DNA of 64,000 nucleotides. It comes from SZUA-309 sp965233675 (GTDB lineage: Bacteria; Pseudomonadota; Gammaproteobacteria; Pseudomonadales; Azotimanducaceae). The position numbers and the translations under genes were made by a program. Positions 8,417 through 17,722 of this stretch are shown piece after piece. Where the stretch lies: assembly GCA_965233675.1 (NCBI GenBank), contig OZ247498.1, forward strand, positions 62,001 to 126,000, given 5' to 3'. The notes under the pieces are model-generated. The model did no database searches. It saw nothing but the letters and a program-made list of their open reading frames with translations, and was not told the origin of the DNA. The first letter of the stretch is position 1; the number at the start of each line of letters is the position of its first letter.

Positions 8417-9499
8417 ATGACAGCGCACGACGTTGGCGAGCAGGCGGCAGAGGACCAGAACAAGGCGTACGCTGGCAGACTCTGGCAATACAAACAGGCT
8501 GAAACCATCGCCACTATGATCTATGTGGGTAGGCGGCTGGATCTGTTCCTGCATCTCTCCGGCGCCGGGCCCATCACGGCCGCCGAGCTTGCGGAAAAAA
8601 CCGGGCTGCACGAACGCTGGCTGCTCGAGTGGCTTCGACTCATGACAGCCGGCAAGGTCATCGACTACGTGGACGAGACTCACTTCAGGCTGCCCGACGT
8701 CGGTGCACAAATGCTTGGCGATGCCGAAAACCCTAAGTACATTCTGGATAACTTCGACGGTGGCAGCGACCCCGAAACTCTGGAGGGCATGCTTGACTCC
8801 TTCCGCACGGGGATCGGCAGAACCTATGAATCAGCGGGGCCAGAAGGTGCGCGCCGGAGCGAAGCACGCCATCAGCGCACGGCCCGCCAGCAGGTGATCC
8901 CGCAGATGATTCCGGCGCTGGATGGGGTTCAGGACAAGCTGGTGGCCGGTTGTCTGGTGGCGGATATCGGCTGCGGGGATGGCGCGTTGATTCTGGCGCT
9001 GGCAGATGTTTTCCCTGCGAGCCGATTCCATGCCTACGAACCAAGCATCCATGCGGTAGAGCATGTCCGCGGCCTGGCGGCAGATGGCTGTCTGGACAAC
9101 GTTGAAGTCATCCACGCCCGGGGTGAACAAGTCTCACAGGATGCTGCCTACGATCTGGTGATCACCTTCGATTGCCTTCACGACATGACCAACCCGCAGC
9201 AGGTCATCAACGTGATAAAGCGCAGTCTGAAGGCCGATGGCACCTGGTTCATCAAGGACATCCGCTGCAAACCAAGGTTCGAAGACAACCTGCGTAATCC
9301 TATGGCAGCCATGATGTACGGATTTTCGCTCATGAGCTGCATGTCATCGGCCATGTCAGAGCCTGGCGGCGCCGGGCTCGGCACGTTGGGATTCAATCCC
9401 GAGGTCGCTGAGGCAATGAGCCGCGAAGCCGGATTCAGCCGTTTCCGGATACACGACTTCAAAGATCCGGGGAATCTCTACTACGAAGTCCGGCCCTGA
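8417..9499 (+). CDS. SAM-dependent methyltransferase with winged-helix N-terminus
   Basis: 360 residues from ATG 8417, preceded by an AAGGG-type ribosome site; an ATG at 8384 is a possible longer start. The N-terminal half contains a winged-helix dimerisation region (TAAELAEKTGLHERWLLEWL) as in O-methyltransferases. The Rossmann core has motif I VADIGCGDGALILALA, then FHAYEPS and the post-motif FDCLHDM. The layout resembles the Rv2258c-like family, for which the substrate is unknown. It converges on the frameshifted GDPD-like gene. Confidence 0.85.
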   Translation: MTAHDVGEQAAEDQNKAYAGRLWQYKQAETIATMIYVGRRLDLFLHLSGAGPITAAELAEKTGLHERWLLEWLRLMTAGKVIDYVDETHFRLPDVGAQMLGDAENPKYILDNFDGGSDPETLEGMLDSFRTGIGRTYESAGPEGARRSEARHQRTARQQVIPQMIPALDGVQDKLVAGCLVADIGCGDGALILALADVFPASRFHAYEPSIHAVEHVRGLAADGCLDNVEVIHARGEQVSQDAAYDLVITFDCLHDMTNPQQVINVIKRSLKADGTWFIKDIRCKPRFEDNLRNPMAAMMYGFSLMSCMSSAMSEPGGAGLGTLGFNPEVAEAMSREAGFSRFRIHDFKDPGNLYYEVRP

Positions 9500-9653
9500 T
9501 CGGTCTGGTTTCGCCACTCTGGAACCGCCCAGGTGTTCTCCCGGATGAACACAACCCAGGGGGACGACTCCGGCTGGTGCTGAATCGACCGGGAGTGATG
9601 GTTCCCCTTGGGCTGGCCAACCGCAAACTCGCTGATGAGTTGGTGACGTTGAA

Positions 9654-10560
9654 TCAGCTGGCGACATTCAACCTGCGTTGAAGCATCGCGGTGTCGCTGA
9701 TCGTTATGGCGTCCGGGTTGAGTAGCAGGGCCTGCTCGATGGCTGCATCGTTGGAGTCGACCCCCCCAGACGTTCACCCGTATGCCACAGTCATGGGCAA
9801 GCAAGATATCCCGGGAGGTTACATCCGCGACGTAAGGACCCCACCACTGGCCGGCGGCTGCTTGTCCGATGGTTGTGGGAAAACTGCCGCCATACTTGTC
9901 AGGGTCGAGCGGTCGATACATATCCGATGGGTTGATGGAGCCCTTTTTCCGGTACAGATTTTCCACAAACGACGGGTTGATGGTGAGAAAGTCGGTACCG
10001 ATTCCGGGGCAGGCAAGGCTGGCGTCGATCAGCAACTGCCACTCGAATGCCAGCAGGATCGTCTTGGAAGTCAGGTCGTATTTCTGCACTAGGGCCAGTA
10101 CGGCCGTTAGCAGGTCGTGAGGATTCGAACTGATATCCCGATCAAATGGTGTGGTTTTCAACTCGATCCAGAGTTCAGCGTTACTGGCGGCAGCCTGATG
10201 AGCACGAAGCAGTTCTTCGAGCGTTGGTATTTTTTCCCCATCGACCGGTTGATAGTTCGGGTAGGACCTTGCTTCTCTAGAATCCGGCCGATACCGGCCC
10301 ACATCGTATTGCCTGAGTGCCGCCAGCGACAGTTCACAGACCGCGGGCCCCGTTTCGGCGAGCCACTGACCTGATGCATCACGGGTGATTCGGGGATTCA
10401 GCAGGTAGTCGTGTTGGACCATAACCTGGCCATCTCGACTGAGATGGACATCGAATTCGATCCCGTCGACGGCGGACTCAAGACAGAAGTCGAATCCTCG
10501 CTGTGTGTTTTGCGGATGCAGACCGGCGCAACACTCGCTGGCAATCACTTTTGGCATCAT
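9654..10560 (-). pseudogene. Glycerophosphodiester phosphodiesterase-like gene, frameshifted
   Basis: From ATG 10560 the product shows the GDPD TIM-barrel layout: GLHPQNTQRGFDFCLESAVD, IEFDVHLSRDGQVMVQHD, later LWIELK and a final NVWG strand. After NVWG the frame is lost at a run of seven C on the plus strand (9761-9767). Removing one base restores VDSNDAAIEQALLLNPDAIT and a normal end at 9654, giving 301 residues. Without correction translation runs to 9481 in unrelated sequence. The N-terminal HRG expected in GDPD enzymes, whose His is catalytic, reads SEC here, so activity is doubtful. The indel may be real or a sequencing error. Confidence 0.75.
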
Positions 10561-10814
10561 GATCCGGGTTGGGGGAGGATCTGTGGGTTCAGGGATAGTA
10601 GTGTCAGCCGGTTTTTTGTGCCAGTAGACCGAAGCATGACAGAAACCTGATGCAGTGAGAGCCGGACCGCCCGAGCGAGTCGGAAACCGCGCTACAAAGA
10701 CTGTCAGCCGGAGCAAGCTCAAGCTTCAGTTTATCGTTGTACCGGCTCACTACGTCCTCAAGCATGGCCGCGGACCCGTCGTGGAATACGAGGGGTGCGT
10801 CAACACACCGCCGC

Positions 10815-12626
10815 TCAGAATCCACCCTCACCGCGTGCAATAGTCGCTGCGAAATCCGCATCGAGTCGCTCATAGGTGCTGGCTCCCGGCTTCATCACAT
10901 AAACCGGATCCTCAATCTGTTCCAGATCGTAGGCCTGTTTTTTGAGGTCGCCTTTCATCAGCTTGAAAGTGCCGGTGACATCGAGATCAGGTTGCACTCT
11001 AACGAATACCGGCCGGGCGTATCCGGGCAGATTCTCGTTCACATGGTTGGAGAAGGCGGCCAGGTCCAGTTCTTTCACGTCATCCGCGAGTGTGACTGCC
11101 GCCATCCCGGCGCGGCCATCGGCACCGGGCACCTCAACGCCGTAAACGTTACAGAATTTGATGCCATCGAAACCATTGACGATTTCGCCCACTTCGTTGG
11201 TTGAAACGTTTTCGGCTTTCCAGCGGAAAGTGTCGCCGACCCGGTCGACAAACTGATAGTGGTCGTAGCCGAGGGTGTAACCGATATCATCGACCACCTT
11301 CATCAGATCACCCGTGTTGAACCAGGCATCGCCGTCTTCGAGCACGTTGCGGAGAATTTTTTTCTCCGTTGCTTCCGGATCCGTATAGCCTTCGAAGACC
11401 GCTTGCTCGTTGATGTGGCCAAGCAGCAGGCCGGGCTCACCGGCGGGCACTTCAATGCATCGACCGTCTGCGTTTTTGACGATTTCGTCCGCGTCCACAT
11501 CGTATTTCACCAGCGCAACCCTGGCGCTCGTCATGCCGACCGTGCAGTCCTTGTTCAGTAGATTTGCGAATGCCACGTTGCCTTCGCTGGCACCGTAGAA
11601 CTCACTGACCCGCTTGATGCCGAACCGCTCCTTGAATGGCATCCAGATGTCCGGACGCATGCCGTTGCCTGTCATGGTGGTCAGAGGATTGTCGGCATCA
11701 TCCGGCTTCTCCGGCGTGTTCATCAGATATCGGCAGAGTTCGCCGATGTAGATGAGGAGATTGGTGTTGTGTTCCCGGACTTCCGGCAGGAAATTGCTGG
11801 CAGAGAATTTCCGGCGGATGAATGAGCTGGCGCCGGATGACATTGCCGCACCCACGCCGATCATCAGGCCAGTGGCATGATAGAGCGGCAGGCAGACGTA
11901 GAAGCGATCCTGCTCGGTGGCCCGGAACAGGGCTCGATGAGAAAGTCCCGAACTCTGCAGAAAACGACGGTTGGACATCACGGCTGCCTTGGGCAGTCCG
12001 GTGGTGCCGGATGTGTAGATGTACAGGCAGTTTTCACCCAGCGTGATCTCATCGGTCACTGCCGGATTTTCCGAAGTTGCCTCTGTGGACTCGGCGAGCA
12101 GGTCCCGGCACCAGTTGGGTGCAGGGCTCGCACCCTTGTCCGGCATGAAGAGGTAGTCGTTGCCTTCCTCGAGTGGCAGATCGCCCTTCACCTCGGCGAT
12201 GGCATCGGCAACTTCTTCACCGAATATGCACTTTTTCGAGTCTGTGACCGTGATGCAGTGGGTGAGCTGACGCCCGTGCAGGTTGGTATTGATCAGGGCG
12301 CCAACGGCGCCGATCTTGTTGAGTGCGACGATGGTCGCCAGAAATTCGATCCGGTTTTCCATCACCACGCTGGCCGTATCGCCGCGCTTGAGACCGTTCT
12401 CCGTGAGGGTGTGGGCGAGTCGGTTGGCCAGCTCGTTGAATTCGGACCAGGTCACCTGCCGGCCTTCGAACAGGAAGGCAATCCGGTCGCCGAACGCTTC
12501 CGCGTTCCGCTGTACCTGGGCGCCGAAGCAGTCCGTGTACGTGGTTGGCCTTGGCACCATGCCTTTTTTGAGCGTCAGCAGCGTTGGCAGATTTGATAGC
12601 GTGCGTACGGTGTCTACGATACCCAT
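10815..12626 (-). CDS. FATP-type long-chain acyl-CoA synthetase
   Basis: 603 residues. The AMP-binding P-loop LYIYTSGTTGLPKAA lies at residues 201-215, followed by FYGASEGN (adenylate-forming A5), WFNTGDLMK (A7) and FKLMKGDLKK with the catalytic Lys near the C-terminus. The arrangement with long-chain binding features corresponds to the FATP/very-long-chain acyl-CoA synthetase branch rather than to FadD. It activates fatty, or perhaps bile-acid/sterol, carboxylates to CoA thioesters using ATP. It is divergent from the MBL hydrolase at 12734, with a 107-bp spacer likely holding both promoters. Confidence 0.9.
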   Translation of the reverse strand: MGIVDTVRTLSNLPTLLTLKKGMVPRPTTYTDCFGAQVQRNAEAFGDRIAFLFEGRQVTWSEFNELANRLAHTLTENGLKRGDTASVVMENRIEFLATIVALNKIGAVGALINTNLHGRQLTHCITVTDSKKCIFGEEVADAIAEVKGDLPLEEGNDYLFMPDKGASPAPNWCRDLLAESTEATSENPAVTDEITLGENCLYIYTSGTTGLPKAAVMSNRRFLQSSGLSHRALFRATEQDRFYVCLPLYHATGLMIGVGAAMSSGASSFIRRKFSASNFLPEVREHNTNLLIYIGELCRYLMNTPEKPDDADNPLTTMTGNGMRPDIWMPFKERFGIKRVSEFYGASEGNVAFANLLNKDCTVGMTSARVALVKYDVDADEIVKNADGRCIEVPAGEPGLLLGHINEQAVFEGYTDPEATEKKILRNVLEDGDAWFNTGDLMKVVDDIGYTLGYDHYQFVDRVGDTFRWKAENVSTNEVGEIVNGFDGIKFCNVYGVEVPGADGRAGMAAVTLADDVKELDLAAFSNHVNENLPGYARPVFVRVQPDLDVTGTFKLMKGDLKKQAYDLEQIEDPVYVMKPGASTYERLDADFAATIARGEGGF

Positions 12627-12733
12627 GTTCTGAACATGCTCCTATCCGATACTGCCAACATAGCTGTCGCCATTCCCACCATCAAGCACCATGTGTCATC
12701 CTTCTACCTGTACTCAATCCGGGGAGATCACAA

Positions 12734-13618
12734 GTGACTGGGACGGAAGAGATTGTCAGAGGGCGGCAGTGGCGGATCGGCAATGTGACCGTCACTCGAA
12801 TTGTCGAAATGGAGGTGACCGGCGGTTCCAGATTCATCCTGCCGGATGCAACGCCGGAGGCCTGTCAGGCGCTCGACTGGATGGCGCCGCACTTCATGGA
12901 TGAGAAGGGCAGCCTCATCATGAGTATTCATGCACTGGTGGTGGATACAGGCGAGCGGCGGATTGTAGTGGACACCTGCATCGGCAACGACAAGCAGCGC
13001 TCGATTCCGAACTGGACCAACCTGCAGACCTCGTTTCTATCGGATCTGGAGGCGGCCGGGTATCCGCGAGAGTCCATCGATACCGTGCTCTGCACCCACC
13101 TGCATGTAGACCATGTGGGTTGGAACACCATGCTGGTGGATGGCGAATGGATACCCACCTTTCCCAACGCCCGCTATCTGCTGGCGGATAAGGAATTCGA
13201 GTACTGGAACGGGGCGGATGCGGATGCGCTCAATGATGGCGTGATGGATGATTCCGTTACGCCGGTGGTGGAGGCGGGTCTGGTGGATCTGGTTGATTGG
13301 CAACATCAGGTCTGTCCTGAAGTTTCGCTCCAGCCGACTCCCGGCCACACGCCCGGTCATGTGAGCATTCTGATCCGTTCACAAGGTCAGCAGGCGCTGA
13401 TCACTGGAGATTGCTTCCATCATCCCTGTCAGATGACGCACGTGGACTGGTGTTCGTCCGCCGACTTTGATCAGAGTGCGGGCCGGGCTACCAGAGAGAA
13501 GTTTCTCGACGAGTATGCCGATTCCGACGTGCTCGTCATCGGCACCCATTTCGCCACCCCGACTGCGGGTCATGTGAAGCCGAGGGCGGAAGGGGGCTAC
13601 TGGTTGGACGTGGGATGA
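12734..13618 (+). CDS. MBL-fold metallo-hydrolase
   Basis: 294 residues from GTG 12734 with GGGGAG at 12721-12726. The metallo-beta-lactamase zinc motif is CTHLHVDHVGWN, with later ligands in PTPGHTPGHVS, TGDCFHHP and the final GTHFATPTAGHV. This layout matches the AttM/lactonase-like or alkylsulfatase-unrelated MBL group that hydrolyses small esters or lactones, and the substrate is unknown. The stop codon overlaps by 22 bp with the small membrane-protein gene on the opposite strand. Confidence 0.85.
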   Translation: MTGTEEIVRGRQWRIGNVTVTRIVEMEVTGGSRFILPDATPEACQALDWMAPHFMDEKGSLIMSIHALVVDTGERRIVVDTCIGNDKQRSIPNWTNLQTSFLSDLEAAGYPRESIDTVLCTHLHVDHVGWNTMLVDGEWIPTFPNARYLLADKEFEYWNGADADALNDGVMDDSVTPVVEAGLVDLVDWQHQVCPEVSLQPTPGHTPGHVSILIRSQGQQALITGDCFHHPCQMTHVDWCSSADFDQSAGRATREKFLDEYADSDVLVIGTHFATPTAGHVKPRAEGGYWLDVG

Positions 13619-13896
13619 TCCAGCCCGACGTGTTCATCGTCGATCTTTGAGTCGCGGTGGAGTTTCTCCATCCAGCCGTCGAGCCGACGCCTGGCTGGGG
13701 GCACGTCGAGGGCGACGAAGGCCACACCCAGCGGCAGCATCCAGAAGCCGAGCACCGGCAGAAAGCCGAACACGCCGCCCACCATGAACAGGAAACCAAC
13801 CAGCGTACGCAGGCCGGGCGGCACCCGCCGATTGCCCCAGTGCAGGAGCCGATAGGTGTATTCGGCAACCTTGCTTTTGAGCTCAGCTTTGTTCAT
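13597..13896 (-). CDS. Small membrane protein with two hydrophobic segments
   Basis: 99 residues from ATG 13896; a longer in-frame start would run into the upstream MBL gene. Residues about 27-47 (TLVGFLFMVGGVFGFLPVLG) and the next hydrophobic stretch form a hairpin through the membrane, with an amphipathic C-terminal helix rich in Arg, Asp and Glu. It resembles small PGPGW-like inner-membrane proteins but lacks that exact motif. It follows the MBL gene at 13937 by 40 bp on the same strand, so they are likely cotranscribed. Function unknown. Confidence 0.65.
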   Translation of the reverse strand: MNKAELKSKVAEYTYRLLHWGNRRVPPGLRTLVGFLFMVGGVFGFLPVLGFWMLPLGVAFVALDVPPARRRLDGWMEKLHRDSKIDDEHVGLDHPTSNQ

Positions 13897-13936
13897 CTGC
13901 TGCTGTCGATTCCGACCCGGTTGGTTCTGATCCGGC

Positions 13937-15046
13937 TCAGACCAGCACCGGGCCGTCGCTGGGCGCATCGTGGCTTTCCGGATGCGAGCGACGGGTCAGG
14001 TTCGGGTCGATGGATCGATAGCGGTAGCAGCCGTCTTCGCCGAGCAGCTGCTCCAGCCGATTGCGATGCTGCAGGAGATGAACGTGGGCGATGGCCTCAC
14101 CGAGCGCCATCATCATCTGGCGGGGGTCCAGTTCTCTGGCAAACAGCACGGGGAGCAGTTCTTTGGCGGTGGCTGCCTGTGCCGCACAATGCTCCTCAAT
14201 GGCGAGCATTCGATCTTCGTGGTGATCCATCAGTTCGCTCAGGCGCTCTCGGACGCCATAAAACGGCAGGTTGTGGGCCGGCAGAACCAGTGTGTCCGCA
14301 GGTGTGTTCAGGAGTTTGTCGAGCGACTCCATCCAGTCCATGAGCGGGTTCGCAAGCGGTTCGGTCGGATGTACGCTCACGTTTGATGTGATCACGGGCA
14401 GGATCTGGTCACCGGACAGCATCACCTTCAGCGAAGCGCAGTAGAGGCAGGCGTGCTCAGGGGAATGTCCTGAGCCGACGACGACGCGCCAGTCCCGCCC
14501 ACCGATGGTGAGCACGTTGCCGTCCTCGAGTCTGACGTAGCCGCTTGGCATTTCCGGCATGCTCATGGCAGACGCCGAGCGTTCTTCCCAGCTTTTGCGC
14601 AGCGCCTCCAGATATTCTGCCGGCATGCCGGCCCGCTGATAGAACTGCTGGCCGATCCAGTTGGTGTGATGGGAGGGGCCGCCGGAAGAAAATGCCCGCG
14701 CCTGGTAGTACTCGGCCCGGGTCATGTACAGCGGGCACTGGAAGTGCTCGGTGATCATCAGTGCCTGGCCGACGTGATCCGGATGCATATGGGTGCAGAT
14801 CACGCCCACCACCGGCTTGCCGCCGAGTTCCTGATCGAAAATCTGATGCCAGTAATCTCGGGTTTCCTCCAGAGAGAGTCCGGTGTCCACCACCCACCAG
14901 CCGTCTCCATCCTCCAGCAGGTAGAGGTTGATGTGGTTCAGCGAGCCGCCACCCATGGGCATGGTCAGCCAGCGCACGCCGGGCGCCACTTCCATGGTGG
15001 TGCCGGGAGATGGGTGGGATTCGTGCGGATACTGGAGGTCGGTCAC
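13937..15046 (-). CDS. MBL-fold metallo-hydrolase
   Basis: 369 residues. The zinc motif is CTHMHPDHVGQA, preceded by WWVVDTGLS and followed by VVGSGHSPEHA, LSGDQIL and LPAHNLPFYG, giving the full set of His/Asp ligands. The C-terminal winged-helix-like tail has the form seen in LACTB2/RNase-Z-like hydrolases. Translation probably begins at GTG 15046; ATG 14995 is the alternative. It may hydrolyse thioesters or glutathione conjugates, which would suit the acyl-CoA genes around it, but this is inference. It diverges from the acyl-CoA dehydrogenase, 150 bp away. Confidence 0.8.
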   Translation of the reverse strand: MTDLQYPHESHPSPGTTMEVAPGVRWLTMPMGGGSLNHINLYLLEDGDGWWVVDTGLSLEETRDYWHQIFDQELGGKPVVGVICTHMHPDHVGQALMITEHFQCPLYMTRAEYYQARAFSSGGPSHHTNWIGQQFYQRAGMPAEYLEALRKSWEERSASAMSMPEMPSGYVRLEDGNVLTIGGRDWRVVVGSGHSPEHACLYCASLKVMLSGDQILPVITSNVSVHPTEPLANPLMDWMESLDKLLNTPADTLVLPAHNLPFYGVRERLSELMDHHEDRMLAIEEHCAAQAATAKELLPVLFARELDPRQMMMALGEAIAHVHLLQHRNRLEQLLGEDGCYRYRSIDPNLTRRSHPESHDAPSDGPVLV

Positions 15047-15196
15047 GGCCGGGCCTGCTCGGGTTGCCAGGGAACCAGCGAGTATATCGGAATGACGTGG
15101 TGGACGTGCTTTCCCGGGGTGGGCGTCGGTGGTCGCTGAAATACCCGCGCTGATTCGTTAGATTAGGCGAACACTTGCAGGAGGGGAGAAAGCCGC

Positions 15197-16453
15197 ATGG
15201 CAATGAATGTGAAGCCGGTGCCGACACTGGATGACGAGGTAAACGAGATCCGACTCGCCACTGCGGAAATCGTCAATCAGGACGTTGTGCCCAACGAGGG
15301 CAAGCTCTGGGGATGGTTATCCGACAGCGCCAATGCGCCCAACGAAGTGGTGGAGGAAGCTAAGGCGCTCCGTCGTCAGATTCAGGAAAAGGTGAAGAAA
15401 GCCAACCTCTGGGCGCCGCACCTGCCGGCGGAATTCGGCGGTATGGGCCTGTCCTTCATGCAGCACGCCTACATGAACGAAATCCTGTCCTACAGTCCGG
15501 GGGCAGCATCGCTGTTCGGTGTGGTGGCGCCTAACTCGGGCAACCAGAAAATTCTGGTGAAGTACGGGACGCCGGACCAGCACGAGAAATGGCTCAAGCC
15601 GCTCACGGAAGGGCGAATGCAGTCCGGGTTCTCGATGACGGAGCCGCATAATCCAGGTTCCGATCCCCGTTCCCTGCAGACCAGAGCCGTGCTCGATGGC
15701 GATGAATGGGTGATCAACGGTCATAAGTGGTTCACGTCCAACGGCCACGCAGCGGACTTCTACATCGTCATGTGCCGGACGGCGGACCCGGACGACCCGG
15801 GTGGCTCCAACGAGAAGATGACGCAGATCATCGTGCCGAAGAACACGCCCGGGGTGAACATCGTGCGTGGGGTGCCGGTCTGGGGCAGAGCCTCCAGTCA
15901 TTGCGAAATCATCTATGACAATGTCCGGGTGCCCAAGGAAAACCAGCTTGGCCGCACGGGCACGGGCCACCAGGCCGCCCAGGACCGGCTCGGAGCCGGC
16001 AGGGTTTATCACTGCATGAACTCCATCGGCTCCATGTGGCGGGCGTTTGATCTGATGATCGATCGGCTCACCACCCGGGAGGTGCATGGCGGTGAGAAAC
16101 TGGAAGAAAAGCAGTTCATGCAGGGCTTCATTGCCGACAGCTACATGGATATCCAGAGCGCGCGGCTGATGACCATCCACTGCGCCGAGAAGATGGAGAG
16201 CGGGGCGGACCCGCGCACGGATATCTCTGCCATCAAGATCTTCGTGCCGGAGGCTTACCATCGGGTGGTGGACCGGGCCATCCAGGTCTATGGTGCCGCC
16301 GGCGTATCCGGCGATCTGCCTCTGGCAGGCATGTACACGGGCGCGCGAACCCTGCGCATAGCGGATGGGCCGGACGAAGTGCACAAGATCCTGATTGCCA
16401 AGAATATCCTGCGCCGCTATCACGCAGGAGAGAACTGGGACTTCGGCAATTGA
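15197..16453 (+). CDS. Acyl-CoA dehydrogenase family protein
   Basis: 418 residues with a strong ribosome site AGGAGGGGAG before ATG 15197. The FAD/substrate signature SGFSMTEPHNPGSDP lies at 143-157, followed by WVINGHKWFTS; the C-terminal helical bundle has QVYGAAGVSGDLPLAGMY then LRIADGPDEVHK. This is the ACAD10/11-like branch, with a long first helix region. It oxidises an acyl-CoA to the 2-enoyl-CoA with electrons passed to ETF. The chain-length preference cannot be read. It starts a run of four tightly spaced plus-strand genes to 17689. Confidence 0.9.
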   Translation: MAMNVKPVPTLDDEVNEIRLATAEIVNQDVVPNEGKLWGWLSDSANAPNEVVEEAKALRRQIQEKVKKANLWAPHLPAEFGGMGLSFMQHAYMNEILSYSPGAASLFGVVAPNSGNQKILVKYGTPDQHEKWLKPLTEGRMQSGFSMTEPHNPGSDPRSLQTRAVLDGDEWVINGHKWFTSNGHAADFYIVMCRTADPDDPGGSNEKMTQIIVPKNTPGVNIVRGVPVWGRASSHCEIIYDNVRVPKENQLGRTGTGHQAAQDRLGAGRVYHCMNSIGSMWRAFDLMIDRLTTREVHGGEKLEEKQFMQGFIADSYMDIQSARLMTIHCAEKMESGADPRTDISAIKIFVPEAYHRVVDRAIQVYGAAGVSGDLPLAGMYTGARTLRIADGPDEVHKILIAKNILRRYHAGENWDFGN

Positions 16454-16480
16454 TGCTTCGGTCGGCTCGAAGGTAGCGCC

Positions 16481-16999
16481 ATGCCGTTACTGACCGCTGC
16501 GGAAAGGCACGCTTTTCTCGAACAACCCGGAGTGCTCATGCGGGTTTCCGTGGTCCGTGCCGATGGTTCGCCCCTGGTGACGCCGATCTGGTTTCTCCAT
16601 CGGTTGGAATCGGAGGGTGAATTCATCTATTTCACGCCGCGGGAGAAATCCGAATGGTTCGCGTGCCTGCGACGGGATCCCAGGGTTGCACTGTGCATTG
16701 ACGAGCAGCCGTTGCCGTATCGGAAGGTCATTGCCGAGGGTGCTGCGGAACTCGTCTACGATGTGGGTCGAGACGATGAATGGCGCGATCTCTATCGGCA
16801 GATCGCCGGTCGCTACGTGCCGCCGGATGCCGCGGAAGCCTATGTGCAGAACACCATCGAGCAGCCACGAGGCCTGTTTCGGCTGAACCTGGACAACGCC
16901 AGGGTCAAGACCTGGCGAATGCCGGTGGAGGGCGAAGCTCAGGAAGGTATCTGGCACGAGCGCTACTATAAGCCGGGCAGCTGGGGAAGCAGTCGATGA
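16481..16999 (+). CDS. Pyridoxamine 5'-phosphate oxidase-fold protein
   Basis: 172 residues with AAGGTAG before ATG 16481. The N-terminal motif GVLMRVSVVRADGSPLVTPI is the split-barrel flavin-binding fold found in PPOX-like and F420-dependent FDOR proteins, with IYFTPREKSEWFACLRRDPR forming the cofactor-binding stretch. With an F420 pathway encoded in this window, F420 is a reasonable cofactor candidate next to FMN, but I cannot decide from sequence. The stop overlaps the next start (ATGA, 16996). Confidence 0.8.
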   Translation: MPLLTAAERHAFLEQPGVLMRVSVVRADGSPLVTPIWFLHRLESEGEFIYFTPREKSEWFACLRRDPRVALCIDEQPLPYRKVIAEGAAELVYDVGRDDEWRDLYRQIAGRYVPPDAAEAYVQNTIEQPRGLFRLNLDNARVKTWRMPVEGEAQEGIWHERYYKPGSWGSSR

Positions 17000-17406
17000 C
17001 CATGAAAACACTGGAATGCCCGAAGTGTCCGGGTGAGCTCCTGCCGAGAACTTACGGCAGGAAGATTCAGCTGCATCGCTGCGCCAACTGTGGCGGGCTG
17101 TGGTGCAAACCGGCCGTGCTGCTGGAGATGAAAAAAGAATGGATGTCTGAAGTGGTGCTTGATTCCGGGGATCCGAAGCTGGGCGCGGCGCTGGATAAAC
17201 TGGACAACATTGCCTGCCCTGAAGATGGTGCGATCATGGAAAAGAAAGCGGATGAGCGTCAGACTCATATCTGGTTTGAGGCATGCCCCGTGTGCAAAGG
17301 CATATTCTTCGATGCGGGTGAGTTCACGGATCTAAAGTACGACACCCTGATGGACAGGGTGCGTGACTTTGTCAAAGGCGCGCGACCGGGAACCGGTGGC
17401 GCATGA
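16996..17406 (+). CDS. zf-TFIIB domain protein with two zinc ribbons
   Basis: 136 residues. Two Cys4 ribbons are visible: CPKCPGEL...HRCANCGGLWC near the start and CPEDGAI...EACPVCKGIFFDAGE near the end. Bacterial proteins of this class are small, soluble and of unknown role; the second ribbon has the typical GIFFDAGEF ending. It overlaps the PPOX-fold gene by 4 bp, so translation is probably coupled. The Cys pairs are all intact. Confidence 0.85.
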   Translation: MTMKTLECPKCPGELLPRTYGRKIQLHRCANCGGLWCKPAVLLEMKKEWMSEVVLDSGDPKLGAALDKLDNIACPEDGAIMEKKADERQTHIWFEACPVCKGIFFDAGEFTDLKYDTLMDRVRDFVKGARPGTGGA

Positions 17407-17419
17407 GGAAGTAGTTGTA

Positions 17420-17689
17420 ATGCCGGAAAAGAACGTCAAGAAAGCGCTTTCAGAGCTGCATGATGCGCTTGATGGGGTGGATGAGGTGGATCCGGCCATG
17501 CTGGATCTGCTCAAGCGGGTGGATGGAGACATCCATGCACTGCTGGAATCACAGGCACCCGCGGAAACGGAAACCAGCGACCTGATGACGCGAATCGAGG
17601 AACTGGGTGCGGAATTCGCAGCCCGTCATCCGCAAACGGAGCGATTCTTTCAGGAACTGGTTTCCACGCTGGGTCGACTGGGCATCTGA
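17420..17689 (+). CDS. DUF4404 family protein
   Basis: 89 residues from ATG 17420, 13 bp after the zinc-ribbon gene. The sequence is an all-alpha acidic protein: LSELHDALDGVDEVDPAMLD, then a repeat of L..L..DI pattern and a C-terminal HPQTERFFQELVSTLGRLGI, which fits DUF4404. No enzymatic residues. It is the last gene of the 15197-17689 unit and converges with the aminotransferase gene. Confidence 0.75.
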   Translation: MPEKNVKKALSELHDALDGVDEVDPAMLDLLKRVDGDIHALLESQAPAETETSDLMTRIEELGAEFAARHPQTERFFQELVSTLGRLGI

Positions 17690-17722
17690 GCGCGGCGTCG
17701 CCGACTGCCGACTGATGCCCGG

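Noticed and set aside
9481..9653. Unshifted 3' tail of the GDPD-like frame
   Set aside because: The tail is low-complexity and not GDPD-like; the shifted frame continues the family to a normal stop at 9654.
10604..10873. 89-codon minus-strand frame between the GDPD-like and acyl-CoA ligase genes
   Set aside because: It overlaps the end of the ligase, with no family match or ribosome site.
15317..16423. Long minus-strand open frame of 368 codons opposite the acyl-CoA dehydrogenase
   Set aside because: It is a mirror frame of a GC-rich gene with clear domain evidence on the plus strand; no motif or ribosome site.
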